DNA from: Morella rubra
Lineage: Eukaryota > Streptophyta > Magnoliopsida > Fagales > Myricaceae
Length of the DNA: 64,000 nucleotides
Assembly: GCA_003952965.2 (NCBI GenBank)
Contig: CM025849.1
Span: forward strand, 13,370,334 to 13,434,333
Direction of reading: 5' to 3'
Numbering within the stretch: the stretch's first letter is position 1; each line of letters begins with the position of its first letter. The notes beneath the pieces were generated by a model. That model was not told the DNA's origin. It ran no database searches and worked only from the letters and a program-made list of their open reading frames with translations. Positions 24,405 to 37,236 of the stretch are shown here, in pieces. Both the position numbers and the translations under genes were made by a program.

Positions 24405-24927
24405 AAAACTTTATGTCTTATATTTGATTTTATCACTAGTTACTTGATACTTGCTACAAGCATATCGTTTCTTTTAAATAGGTAACTTTTGTATATAAAC
24501 TTAAAAAAATTTAGAATCAAGGGATCCAAACATCACATTTCACCCCCAAACTAATAGACAAATGTCATTTTAAGGTCCAAATTCTACCTAGTTCATGTAC
24601 AGTAGGTTAACCCAAAAATCATTTTCCTGGAAAATGTCTTCCAGACATCAGAATTAAGGCTCCATTTGTTTTACCGTATTTTATTTTATGTAAAGTACTT
24701 TTCACATACTTTCAACTGTTTGGAGAGCTTCGTAAAATACGGTCAACCGAAACTTAATTCGGTCAATCGTAAGATACAACTTCACTTTCCTAAAAGTGAT
24801 TTACTTTCTCAAACTAGTGAATCTTTTTTCTATACCTGTCTTTCTCATCTTAAGGGTGGCCACCATCGACTGACCTCCAGACTCGAAACCGACCCTACTC
24901 AACTTGAACTAGTCGAGGTCAAGATTG

Positions 24928-25255
24928 GGTTTTGAAACATAAACCCGAGAAAAATCAAGTTCATATTCGGGTGTTTAACCCGAAATCAAAGCATTCAAAG
25001 GAACCCAACCCTTACTGTTTTAGCTTTTTCTGGGGTCGGGGTCGGGTTTTGAAATATAAATCTAAGAAAAATTAGGTTCTTGTTTAGGTCTCTAACTCAA
25101 ACCACAACATTCAATGGAACCCAACCTCGGTGGTATTAACTTTTTTCAATTTTGAAACATGAACCCAATAAAAATCAGGTTTACTTGTTCGGATCTTTAA
25201 CCCCAAACCAAAGCATTCAAAGGAACCCGACCCTGATAATTTTAGCTTTTTTCGT
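24928..25255. repeat. Three-unit imperfect tandem repeat, copy B
   Basis: Counterpart of 2,990-3,315, with units starting near 24,928, 25,046 and 25,150. Confidence 0.6.
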
Positions 25256-26065
25256 GGTCAGATTGCAACTTCTCACCCCAATTGCCTGGGTTCGGGTCGG
25301 GGTGGTTGAAACCTAACCTCAAACCCGATTTGGATAGCTCTCTCATTCAACTCTCACTCGACAGTCCCCTCTCTCCCTATCTCACTCTTATGAAGTCTCT
25401 CAGTTCTCGCATCTTTGTCATGGTCGGTTCCATTTAAAACTAAGATTAAAGTTTTTGAATGGGCGCTATCATATAATAATAACTAAACTAAAAGTGAGTC
25501 AATTGAGAAACTAGGTTAAACCCAAAAGTCGTTTAATTGCAAAATGTGTTCCAAAAGTCAGAATAAAGATTAAAGTTTTTGAATGTGTACTTTTCATATA
25601 AAAGCAGCTAAACCAAAGTGACAGCTCAACTAAGAGACATTAGTTACACCAAAATTCACTTAACTGAAAATGTCTTCCAAAACTCTAAAATATTGTTGCC
25701 GGCCACCCGCTAGGTAGCAGAGGCAGGTGCCTAAGGCCCCAAAGTAAAGAAGGCCCCGTAAATACATATCTTCTCGCAGTTCTCAAAGGCAATGACAAGT
25801 ACATATCTTTAAGTAAATAAACGAAGTGATTAAAAAAAAAAGAGTAAATAAACGAATTAAAGGAAAAGGACACTTGAAGGACTAACAACAAAAGACATTT
25901 GAAACTCTGAAAGGTTTTAAAAACATTTATGATTTAGAAAGTAATTAAGGAGAACGAATTTTAAACAAATAATTTAATATGCTATATTTAACATGTTAAT
26001 TTATTGTATTAATTGTTGGAACTAAAAATATTTCATTCCTAGCTAGGTTTCTGCCTCTAGGCCTC

Positions 26066-26073
26066 TATTTATA
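26066..26073 (+). promoter_or_regulatory. TATA box of peptide-gene copy B2
   Basis: TATTTATA, 85 bp upstream of the ATG, in the same conserved context as in copies A2 and C. Confidence 0.5.
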
Positions 26074-26150
26074 TTGAGCCATTTACTTGAACGCAACACA
26101 TTAAAGAACTTGGTACTGAGTTATATATCTTTCTGAGTTCAAGGAAATCC

Positions 26151-26593
26151 ATGGCTACGAAATGTATTAGAAAAGTACTTATGGTGGCGATCATGGTGTT
26201 GGTTATCCTGATGATCATGTTCTTCTCTGAGTTGCAGCTAATTATGTCGCCCCGGCCTCTTTCGATCCGTCGTCTTCATCTCTGACCCGGCTCCCACATT
26301 CCTTTACATTTGATAATGTTAAGAGATCATTTTATGATTGCATTACAAACCAGGTGGCAAGTTGTAAAGGTTTGCGCAAGAGATGGCTGAAGATATTTCG
26401 GAATATTGATTACAATATATGCGTTATTGATAGCTTTCGGCACTGCCTAGTGTATGCACCTGTGCTTGATGATCCAGCGTATCATGCTGCTCATTGGTGT
26501 CTACATCATGCTTGCGTGAAAAAGAAATTTACCAGCCGTTATGGACCTTGTTTGTTCAAGTGCTATAGAGAGCATATTATCAAGTTGCATTGA
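26151..26593 (+). pseudogene. Eight-cysteine secreted protein gene, frameshifted copy B2
   Basis: The initiator ATG, the hydrophobic leader and all cysteine codons of the family are present, and the reading frame after the leader is open to the TGA at 26,591. A single base is missing near 26,238, at the leader/mature junction, so the leader frame ends in a stop soon after. The lesion differs from those in copy A2. Because the break sits beside a TTGCAG word that resembles a splice acceptor, an unusual splice could in principle bypass it, but I see no matching donor. Downstream, GTAAAG at 26,640 and TTTGTAG ending at 27,182 could bound a 3' UTR intron, and both are kept in the other copies. 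Confidence 0.7.
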
Positions 26594-27380
26594 GCGATGT
26601 TTCCACCATCAGCTCGAGCTTTAGATTGGGTAAAGATTTCCTAATTAGTATGCTTCCTCTCTTTTTTTCTTTTATCGAAATAAATATTTGTGGGTTCAAT
26701 AAATTTTTCATCCATCAAATTATTAGGGTACTACTGACACGTTATACTGCAAATTATCAAGTTCTTTTCATTTCACTCCTCAACTATCCATCTTATACGT
26801 TTTGTAGTACCGCCATTGACTTCAATAAAAATGGATATTTTTGCTTCGTAAAATGATGATTTTATCTCAACAATTTTTTTATCATGATATTTTTGTGGGT
26901 GGGAAATATATAGTTATTGCACTAATAAAAATATTAATTTTCATTCTTATTAAGTGTGAATGGTGCAAAATATACAAGACTGATAGTTGGGAGATAAAAT
27001 CTAACGAAATTGATAGTTCAAGATAAAAAGTCTCAAAATTCTAATGGTTGATGGACAAAAATGTATTTTTTTTTTCCTATGTTAATTTGTTTGTTCTCTT
27101 TTAAACTGCAAAAGAATCATTAACGAAAAGAATAGTTGAATTGGGTAAGTATTTGACCTTTTCTTTTTAACATTGTTTGTAGGTAACAAATAAGGTTCGT
27201 TTTGACCAGAAAGGAAGTGTCAAAGATTGTTTCCTCTGCTTTGTTTGTTGAGCTACAAACACTACTTGATAAATTTCAGCGGTACGTTGTGCTTTTGCAT
27301 TCAACTGGAGGCATCTTCGGAAGGTAGAAAAGTGGAATTACTTGATAGCAATTTCAGTGGTCACTTCTTTGGAATCTTGA

Positions 27381-27600
27381 TAGATGTTTGGTGTTTGATT
27401 GTTAAAATTTTGGAGTGGTAAAAATTTTGGGGTGTTAAAGTTGGTGAAAAAGTAAACAAAAAATGATTTAAATGAATTTTTTATATTTATTTAGAGTAAA
27501 AGTAATGATTCGATAGAGAGAAAGAAATTTATGAAGTTATTTATTGGGACCAAAATTTTGAAAGCTTGAAATTTTTGAGGTCCCGAAATTAACACATACG
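27381..27600. repeat. Short dispersed repeat in copy B
   Basis: Copy A reads differently at this point (near 5,410). The segment, with words such as 'TTATTTAGAGTAAAAGTAATGATT', recurs diverged at about 62,425-62,650. The ends are not clear enough to name a family. Confidence 0.45.
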
Positions 27601-28850
27601 TTGATTTGGATATAAATATGGAATTTATTCCTATGTGATCTTGATTGGATCAATACAAATTAGGATGTTGAATCTTACATGACTTGTTTTTTTTTTTTTT
27701 ATAGAAGGTTTAGAAAATATATATAATTATTCAGATCAAGCATTCAAATAAATACTTGATGTTGATACTGTGTATGTTATATGTGCTTTGTGGTGTAGAA
27801 AGACGGTAACCGTCGGCAGTAGCGGGATTGGTGCGCGACTTTGCCATGGGGCGGTGACACAAGCGGTACCCGTGGCCGTGATGCTAAAACTGTTTTGTTT
27901 TTTTTATTATTACTTTATCATATACAAAACGACGTAATAAGAAACATCTTTGTTTTGGTTGGGAGGATTGACGTTTTGAAGTTGTCCTTTTTCTAAAAAA
28001 AAAAAAACCTGTCAAGTCCCTTCTTATTCTTCCCCGACCTTGATTCTCGACTCTCTCTCTTGATCGACGTTTGGCCCATTGCAACGGTGATTATTGCCAC
28101 TACGTCAAAACCGATGCCGCCCATAGTCGGCCGAAGGCGATTCCTGATTTGAAGAAACCGTACGGGGGAGTGGCCGTGCCGGCTGGGGCACAAACCCCCA
28201 CCGGCACTACCATGTTCATACTCACTTTGATGTAGTTCATTTGTTCTTACAAGTGTCAGGGGTATATATTTCCGAAAAAGATTACGAAAAAACATGGTGT
28301 GTTTTCTTTTTGCACAAATTTGATACTATAACCTAACGTTTCCAAACTACGCCCGGATTTTATCCCTCTTTAGACATCCCCTTGCTTATTCTCATTTGCT
28401 TTTTTTTTTTTTCTCTAAGTTATTCTCATTTGCTTATTCTAATTACATTTCTACATTCTCATTGGACTTGCAAAACGGGAAGAAGGCAAATGACGTAATA
28501 AAAAGATATCGTGGGCAAGGCGCCACCACTAAATCCCGATTTCTAAGTAGATTATTCGTTTTTCTTCTGTATTTTATATTTTTTTCATTAAAATTAATTT
28601 TTTTAATTGTTTAGTAAACGAAATATTTTATTTCAATTCTAGAATAAAATGTTTAAAAAAAGTTTCGAAATATTTTATTTCAATTTTAGTGGCTGAGATG
28701 GCATTTTGAAACATGTTAGACCCACTAATTGATTGACATTTGTCCACAATCTTATTGAACATGCTCTGTCAGTCGGATCAGTGTATAAAGGTTCCAGGTT
28801 GGTCACACATCATTTAAAAAATTCCACATGGACTATGTACCTAAAAAAAT

Positions 28851-31834
28851 CACTACAACAATCGTCCCAAAAAATCTTAATTCCCTCCCAAAAAGTGTTT
28901 TGGGACAGAATTTGTCCGTCTCCTTGACTGTCCTAAAAACCCGTTAAAAAGTTTTTTTGGGACGGAAATGATGTTTTGTCCCAAAAAGTGCCCTTTCAGT
29001 ACAGGAAAGATTTTATCCCAAAATCAATTTATCATTCGAACTCTTTAAACGGACAGTTAACAATCATGTTTGAACAGGTTTCGATGAAAAATTTAAATGT
29101 GTTTGATAATGTAAATAAATGTTTGAACAACCTAAAAAAAGTTTACGTTCGATATTTAAGGTAAAAATTGGAACGTCCATAACCGTTCTTTTTCTATTAC
29201 AACGGTTGACGTGAAAACCATCGGACGATTTTGGACGGAAAGTAAATACATGTTCAAACATTTTATGACATTCCAACGGATATCGTTAAATCTGTTCGAT
29301 ATATCGAGCGGGAATAAAAAATTGATGTATGAACGGAAAAGCAAAAGTTCGAACATATTGGAGGCACATTAGATTTCAAACAATACGTTAGAACAGCCTT
29401 TTTTTTTAGGAAACTAAAAATTGCTAGAAAACTATTCAAAAATATATTATTAAATAAAAAATTAATTCACAAAATGTACAATTAAATAATAAATCACAAT
29501 ATTTGAAACAATCAAATATAATACGTAATAAAAAAATAATAATTTATCTTCGCCCTTGCATGCATCCAACTCTGCATACATCAAAACTTTTTCCAACTCT
29601 GCCGTCATCCTTATCTTTCTTCAGGCTAGGCATTTTATCCGTCAATACTGGAATTCCACTTCCGGTACCAGTTTCGCCTACTACCGAGAAACAGAGCCGG
29701 AGGCGGTAGGCGATATTACATTGAAGGGCGGAACCGGTAATTCCAGCTTCAATGCCCGAAATTCAGTTTGCATTTTTTTCTTTTTTTCTTTTTACCCTGG
29801 TCCAAAACGACCTAGTTTTGGAAAAAATAAACCCCTAGATGAAAAATATGCGTTTTGGTCTAGGGTTATGTCACCTCTTACCCCCTATGCGTTTTGGTCT
29901 AGGGATATGTCAACCCCTACCCCCTCTCTCCCCCCACGACCTCACTTATCATTCTCCTTCTCCTGAATCTCGCCTCTCCTCAGTCTCTCACCGCCTCTCT
30001 CGCCGCTTCTCTCAATTCTCTTGCCACTGCCCACTAATCTCTCAAACTCTCACCCCTTCAATCTCAACTCTCAGTCTCTCACCACGGCCCACGCTCACTT
30101 TCGTAGTCCGCTGCTTTCCCTGCTCTCAGTCTTATATTTGAGACCTCGCCCACAGCCGAGCTTCTCTCAGCCGATCTCTCTCTAGTCTCATATTTGTCAT
30201 TTGTGCTATTGTTTATTTTATTTTTCTTTATTTGTGAATATTTGAATTGTGAATTTGTGTTAGAAACTTGAAATTTGGGTTTGTTATGTGATTATCGTTA
30301 AAACTTGTGATTTGTTTTGGTTTCAAATTTGAATGAGTGGATTTGGTTTGCTTCGAATTTGCATGAGTAGATTTGTTTTGGTTATGATGATTGGATTTGT
30401 TTTGGTTTCAAATCAAATTTGGAATTTTGGATGACGCAAGAATCTCCCTACTTTGTTTCTCTCTTTTGAAATTTGAAGTATTGACTTTTTTAAAAAAAAA
30501 AATTATTCATTTTTTAGGCTCTGAAGTATCTTACCGGAAGTGTCTAAAAAAATCTGCTTTGTTTCTGTCTTACCGGAATTCCAGCATCCATTATCAGGAT
30601 TTTGATACTAGGATTATCGGAATTTCGGCACTTGCTAGATCGGAATTGGATGCCAAAATAGGCGTCTAATTCTTACTGATACTGGAGCCGAAATTTTAGA
30701 TTCTAGCTCCGGTACTATCATTACCCTGCCTTAATCTTCCTACATCAGAAATTGTAACAAATATAATGACAATATAACGGTTAAATAATTATTAAAAAAT
30801 AAGTCAACTTAATGAAAAAGTCAAATAATTTACCTTTGCATCTGCTCGATGTTGTTTTCAGTGAACGTGATCCAATATCAGCATAGTAAAAGCTAAAGAT
30901 CTAGACAAGGCTGATGCAGCTAAAAGATTATATGTAACATGTCTACACTGATCAAACATATTGTGATCTATCAAGCACATTCAAAATGTTTTTTTTTTTT
31001 TTTGTTGGGAAAATTAAAACTTTTATATTATACACGACAAATCTAAATAAAAAGATGTTGCCTAAAATGGACTTGCATCATTATAACAATATTAACATCT
31101 ACAGGAAACCAATTAAGAGAATTACAAAAGCTGATATAATATTTTTCAAACCAACATCTTTCATTGTATATTATAGAGAAAATTTAGAACACTCATTGGA
31201 CAGTCGGACCAAGACCGGACACTACAGACAGTTCAGGTTTGGAAGGAAAGAATTATTTTTTAAGACTTGGATGTGTGGCCAAAAGGTTTTCAGAAGTCAA
31301 GCCCTACTAACAAGAATATTACTCTCTATTTCTTTCCATTCAATGAAAGATGCTAGTTTGAAAAATGTTGTATCAGCTTTTGTCATTCTCTCCATTAGTT
31401 TCATGTGGATATTAATATTGTTACAGTGATGCAAGTCCAATTAAGGCCCAACACCTTAAATTTAGATTTGTTATGCATAATTTTTAAACTTCTAAATTTC
31501 CTTAAAAAAAACGTTCGAACAATACACTCAAACAGTATAAAGGTATCCTTCAAACGTATTTGCTATCCTGTAAATGAATGGTACAATAAAACTTTTACAG
31601 TGTTCGAACGCTGCGCAAAACTCATGAAAAACAGCGACCTAAAATATCTAATCAATCCCAAAAATATGTTTTTTTACTCCTAAAACATGCATTCAACACC
31701 CCTAAACACGTATAAGACTAACTAAAAGCATTTAAACATTAATTTCATCCACAAATCTAAATCACAACAACCAAAAATCTATACCAAAAAAACTAAGAAA
31801 TTTGTTGATAAAGATGATAAATCTTACCTATAAA
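28851..31834. mobile_element. Decayed CACTA element, left end visible
   Basis: CACTACAACAATCG at the left edge is a typical CACTA terminus. Inverted 'TTTTGGGAC' and 'GTCCCAAAA' words follow. GTTCGAAC palindromes occur at 29,347, 31,513 and 31,602, like those of the neighbouring element. An hAT-like insertion (about 29,619-30,733) splits it. The right end (a TAGTG terminus) was not found, so the right limit is set by the next CACTA end. Only short unrecognised ORFs are present. Confidence 0.55.
29619..30733. mobile_element. hAT-like insertion inside the CACTA element
   Basis: The ends read CAGGCTAGG on the left and the complement of CAGGGTAATG on the right. Similar flanking words (CCTTATCTTT and CCTTAATCTT) may be a target duplication. 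CCGGAATT-style inner sequence near both ends and a long CT-rich stretch resembling an hAT leader are present. A 40-bp direct repeat lies at about 29,849-29,930 (GCGTTTTGGTCTAGGG twice). No transposase frame is left. Confidence 0.45.
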
Positions 31835-31851
31835 CACTACAAGAATTATAG

Positions 31852-31899
31852 CTTTAGGTGACAAATTTTGGGTGTCAAACCAAATTTTGTCACCTAAAG
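31852..31899. repeat. Terminal hairpin of the CACTA element
   Basis: CTTTAGGTGACAAATTTTGG is followed after an 8-nt loop by its near-perfect inverse. Such subterminal foldbacks are usual in CACTA ends. Confidence 0.8.
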
Positions 31900-32943
31900 T
31901 GATCTTTCCATGACAAAACATTAATTTTGTCACCCAAAGTCATCCATGAACACCAAAACCGTCCGAACAGGTTCCAAACCCGTTCGGACGTATATCGCGT
32001 GTGACAACATACCACACATCGCGCATGAGTGACGATTAAAATAGTCACAAAATACAAAATACCGTCCGAACTCACGATCAACACGTTCGAACACTTTGCT
32101 GGGTGACGAATTCCAAATCGACGTAACCGAGTGACGTTCAGAATCGTCACAATTGCTTTACAATAACGTCCAAACGTAACATATACAACGTTTGAACGAT
32201 ATCACGTGACGAATAATAATCGTCAGCATATAGTGACAAATTGAAAATCATCACGAACGCTCAATCACGTCTGGACCTCCACTATAGCGTTCACATGAAA
32301 AAATACATACGTCCGGACGAAACAAAAACTGTCCGCACGCGTATGAATTCTATTTCCGCGAGTTGTGTGCTTCCATGTTGCAAAACTTCCACCGAAACCG
32401 TCCGGACCAATATATATAGTCCGGACGGGTTTAGTTCTAAGCAGCTTCTCGAATCGGTCATATTTAATGACGTTGAATTTGATTGGAACCACGCGTGAAT
32501 CTAACCCCTGATAGGAGTCCGAACCCCAATATTACCGTTCGGACTCATTCTTGACAAATTAAACAGGCAGATTTAGCCAAAATCACACTTTTCTATTCTC
32601 TATTCTCTCAAAGTTTTCACTATCCGTTCGAGATCTCTCGAACAACTTTCAGGTAAGACCTTCTTTGTGAGTTTGGATTTCAATTTCATGCATTTCAATT
32701 GAATACTTCTGAAATTTTTGTGAGTTCTTTGTTCATCTATAGTGGTGTTTGTTTTTTGTTCGTTGAATTACTATTTAGACAGTGGTATATTGCGTTCGGA
32801 TACTATACATTTCGTCCGGACGTTACACGTTAGTTCAGACGGTTAATTTTAAGAGTTTGGACGCATATAAAAATAAACATCGCCGTTTGAACTGCGTGCG
32901 AATGGTTTGTGCTTATGTTCGGACCGTTTTTGCTAGGTTGACC

Positions 32944-33332
32944 ATGGACCACTCCGAGAGAAGTATCACTAATGTTGGAGGACAGACTCAGCGACCAGCT
33001 TGGGCGGACGCTTTTTTAGCAGAGCTGAGGGGGAGTATTCAGGCGATAGTAGAGCCGACGCATTCGTTGTGCATGGAGCTCCAATATCGCTTGATCGGTT
33101 TGGAAAATAAATTTGCTCTAACGGATAGGGCTCTGACGGAGAAGATGAATATTATGGAAAGGGAACTGTTCGCTGTGAGAGAACAATTGTCCCATTGTCC
33201 AAGTCTGTCCACACCATTCCGATACAGCTCCAGACACTCATCAGACATGTAGATAATATAGAGGAGCATTTGGCGCATGTTCGTGACGTCCTCGGACAAG
33301 ATCTGGACGAGCCATCTCGTGATTCGGAGTAG
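32944..33332 (+). pseudogene. Coiled-coil tail ORF of a Transposase_32-type gene (first copy)
   Basis: An ATG in good context (ACCATGG) opens a frame rich in Glu, Leu and Arg, with heptad-like spacing suggesting a coiled coil. The frame ends early at 33,252, but a +1 shift continues to a TAG at 33,330 with IEEHLAHVRDVL, which resembles LEEHMSDVRAVL at the end of the second copy (36,118). The globular Transposase_32 part is absent here. A donor-like CAGGTAAG at about 32,650 upstream suggests a 5' UTR intron. Probably a deleted, frameshifted relative of the next gene. Confidence 0.5.
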
Positions 33333-34915
33333 TTTCATGTTTATGTTTTATCGTTATTATTAATTTATCCTTAAAAGGATCGTCTTCGACTTGTACTAAA
33401 CATTATGATTGTGTTTTTCGTTCGGTATTTAAATTATGTTTGATATTCCATATTAATTACGTTTTTTCATTAGTTTAAATTTATTAAAATTTAAACGGAC
33501 GATTAGTATAATTAAAAGAGTTACTAGTACGAGTGCTATGTTAACGGAACGGATACCGTATTTACAATTAAATAAGTGATTAGTTATAATAATTCGTGTA
33601 ATAATAATTTTAATTTAAATAGTTGATTAGTTATAATTATATTGTGTTAGTGAAATGATTTAAATAAATTAAATTTATTGAAAAGAGAAAAAAAAATGTG
33701 GCCATGCGTCCGAACGGTAAAAATATACGTCCAAACCCACCTCTGGTAGAACAGTGACGCGTTTAAAAGGTAAGAGTTCGAACGTATAAAAATAGTGTCC
33801 GGACGCGTTTGATATTACGACACTGTTCGAACAGGCACGTTAAGCGTCCGGACGAATGTTGCAGCCGTCGCATGGCTTACACGCGTTTACGTTACACGAC
33901 GGTTGAAAACAGCTGTAACCGTTCGAACCCTATTATAACGTCCGGACATTGTTTGACGTTTATTTCAGCCATACGTGTGCTTCCACGTCGCGCGAAGTCA
34001 GGTAAAAACCGTCCGGACTTTCCATACCGTCCGGACGTAATTAACTTTTTCGAACCGTTTTAAACGGTTTAAATTTTGGCATTTAATGCGGAGGACTCTC
34101 ATTGGGCCACGTGTGAGCATAAGCGTCTGGACATCTATGAGCTATCCGGACGGGTTCGACGGATTATGAAAAACGCGAACAGTTCGACATTTTCATTAAA
34201 CCGAACGTTTTATCATCTAATCTCTCTCGACTCTCAGTTGATTCTTTGTCAAATCTTCGCATTCTAATCATATCCAGATATGTTTTGTTGATTTTTAACA
34301 TGATTTTTGCTTTAAAATTTTCGTTTTTTTACAATTTTATATATAGGATTTCAATTCTATTTTTTGTATACTACATTGTGTTTTTTGATTGATTTTTACG
34401 TAGAAATTAGATTGTGTTAAGTGTATTTGTTTGTGATTTGGTGGTGTTTTGGGTAGTGTGTGGGAGGTTTTGAGATGCTACCATGGCTGAGTTAACTCTG
34501 TCTTCGTCCCAGTATCGTCCGGACGTTTAGATATACCGTCCGACGTCTAAATAACCCGTTCGAAATTCTTTTAGTATAAAAAGGAAATACGTCGTCGTTT
34601 AGTTTGTGTCCGGACGTTACATGAAATACGTCCGGACTGTTTTATATTAAAATTTATAAAATTTTACTATTTGTGTTTAGTTCGGACGGATATCCAAAAG
34701 TGTCCGGACGCGACGAATTATTATACAAACATGAAACGTTGTCGTTTTTCCTTGTCCGGACGCTATGTCAAATATGTCGCTAGTTTACCTGTCCGAACGC
34801 ATTTTTATATTTAATTTGCATTTTCTTTTTTTATTATACCGTTTGAACGCCTTTTTGTTGTTGTTCGGACGTAGTTCTAACCGTTCAAACGGGTTTTTTT
34901 TGCAGATTATAGAAA

Positions 34916-36118
34916 ATGAACAAGCGTTTGCGTACCAGCAGTCAGGCCGATGCGGAGGAGTCTTCTGCTCCAGGTTTATCGTTGGATGAGCATACAGCAG
35001 TCATCATGTCCCGCTCGGTCGTTGTCGAGCGGCATATCCAGTTGCGATTTCTATGAGCTTCGGTTTGAGGATCGGACGCTTCCAGAGATAGTGGAGCAAG
35101 CAGGTTGGCTTCCGTTCCTCCAGAGGACCGGGTATGCGTCAAAGAACCTGGTGCGAGAGTTCTACGCTTCTATACTTCGGGCGAGGGACGTTGAGGAGCC
35201 TAGTATGGAGGTGACCGTTCAGAACGTGCAGATCATATTCTCGCCAGACGAGCTCGCTTTATTTTTGGGGTACGTGAGGGATGTGACAGAGTTCCCTAAC
35301 GTGCCAATGACAGAGGAGGGCCGCCCTACTAAGGCCGAGGTTTTCCGGACACTGCTGGGCCGGATACGACTATCCTGGAGGGAAGCAACATGCTTCACGG
35401 GCAGCTGCTTCCGTTCTGGAGGATTATGCACCTGATTCTATGCTCCACCATCGACCCGAAGAAGCACATGACGGAGTTGAGTTATGGTCGGGCCGAGTTC
35501 TTGTACATGGTAGTTGTACGGGGGCTTCATGTTGATATGGCATCATTCATCTACCAATGCGTCCGTGCTGAGGCCCTGAAGACCGATGCTCAGATTTCGT
35601 TGCCTTATGGAGTTCTTCTGACCCAGTTCCTACATAACTTGATGGTACCCGAGGTGCCGACGAGCCGAGGGGCTTCCACTTGGGTCAATTAACAAGACAA
35701 CGCTCTCAAAGTCGATGGCGCAGACACGACGAGTGCTAGGTGCTGCTCGGGCAGCTAGAGCTAGACGAGAGGAGCCGGCTCAGGGGACCGAGGAGCAGGA
35801 TCTTGGACAGGGCTCTTCCCAGGGACTCGAGGGATAGCGGCCGAGTTGGGTGGCGTCTATGATGACCGAGTTGACTGAGCAGATGCGAGCGGTCAGCCCA
35901 CCCATGAGATGGTGGGTAATATCAGTTCTCGGCTATCAGCTCTGGAGCTTAAGGTCGTGAGCATGGACGCTGAGTTAAAGAAGCAGGTGTCTGAGGTTCA
36001 GTTGGCCCTGAAGAGCGTCGCTACCAGTGCAGAGCTAGTTGCCCTGACTGAGCGGGTCGTGTTGCTTGAGGAGCACATGAGTGATGTCCGAGCGGTTCTG
36101 CATCTCTCTGATTGATTA
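34916..36118 (+). pseudogene. Putative plant transposon protein (Transposase_32-like), frameshifted
   Basis: The ATG follows a clear acceptor (TTTTTTTGCAG). After a short Ser/Glu-rich N-terminus, a frame change near 35,045 leads into the conserved region, with NLVREFYASI and IIFSPDELALFLG. A second shift near 35,370 leads to LLPFWRIMHLILC, YGRAEFLYMVV and SLPYGVLLTQFL. This order fits the 'putative plant transposon protein' domain (Pfam Transposase_32), whose function is unknown. Further breaks follow near 35,690 and 35,830, and a coiled-coil tail (35,909-36,115) ends the gene. Palindrome sites flank it closely on both sides but are nearly absent inside. A fragment of a related gene lies on the other strand at 41,440-42,054. 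Confidence 0.6.
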
Positions 36119-37236
36119 GGATCTTTTATTATATTTTGGTCTTTTATTTTTATTTTATTTTTGAGTACGTATATTGGGATTGTAGCTTATTGTTATTTCA
36201 TTTCATTACTCTTTCCCAATTTCATTACACTCCGTGCACTCTTATTTATATTAGAAAGAAAAAAAAATAAGATTGTCAAAACTGTTCGGACAAGAGGATA
36301 ACCGTCCGGACGTATTACAGTAAGGTCGAACGGCGTCGTACTTCGCAAGAAAAGCGTCCGGACGGTAAGTTAAACAGGGTTCGGATGCTTGTTTTAGATG
36401 GTAGTGTTGAGACGCTGTCGTTTATGGGTTTCCAAACGGCGTCGTGAAAGTTAAGAAAGCGTCCGGACGGTTATGGTGAGTCCGACATTTTTTTGAGATC
36501 AAACGCTGTCGTTTGGTGGTTGCTAAAACAGTGTCGTCAGCTGTCAGTCTCCGTTAGGACTGTATGAAAATTTAGGCAGCATGATTTTCCCTCGTAATCT
36601 TTTACACGTAGGCGTCCGAACGAATATATGTTCATCCGAACGGTTTATATTCGTTTGAAAGACTGGAAATCGCGGACAGTATATCGAAAACGGTCAAAAC
36701 TTAGAAATTTGAGAGATTTGAGCAAGAAGAGAAGAGGGGAGCTGATTTAAGACGTTAATCTCATTGAAAAGGGTGTTAAAGGAGCAACCCATTTGGGATT
36801 TCGAATTGGATTGCATTTAAGGTTAGTGGTTTTAAATGTTTTTTTTATTTTATGATGAAAAGCATGGATTTTAGGATATCAAAGTATGTGTTTTTCGAAT
36901 TTTTAGGGTCTAAAATAATCGTAATTGAGTTTGGAGTTAGTTGTGATGTGTTTATATTGAAATATTGTCATTTTGGCATGAATTTGTGTTGAAAATGTCC
37001 TCTGTTAAATGAAGAACTGTGTTGTTCGACAATCGTAGTCCGGACGGTTTATATACCGTCCTAACTTAATTTATCCGTCCGGACGCTTTACAAAAAGGTC
37101 CGAACATATATTTTATGTTCGGACGGTTAATAGTGTCGAACGATTTTTGTTGTCATGTTCATGCATTCATTAATTAGTAGCCTTAGCCCCCATTTAAGAA
37201 TTACACGGAGTTCGGATAACGAACTCGGTGTAATTC

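Larger units (their letters stand above)
17281..28620. repeat. Duplication copy B
   Basis: This block repeats copy A in the same orientation. The left part (17,436-18,084) is nearly identical to 1-650, and 21,360-23,170 and 24,600-28,330 match the rest. The leading piece, 17,281-17,650, recurs diverged at 23,172-24,570, showing that the block contains two older gene units. Insertions in B but not A are the 18,085-21,359 block and two MITEs. Near identity suggests a recent duplication or an unmerged second haplotype in the assembly. Confidence 0.85.

Noticed and set aside
29556-30141. 100-136-codon plus-strand ORFs
   Set aside because: They lie in the CT-rich leader-like part of the hAT-like insertion and overlap in different frames with no known domain.
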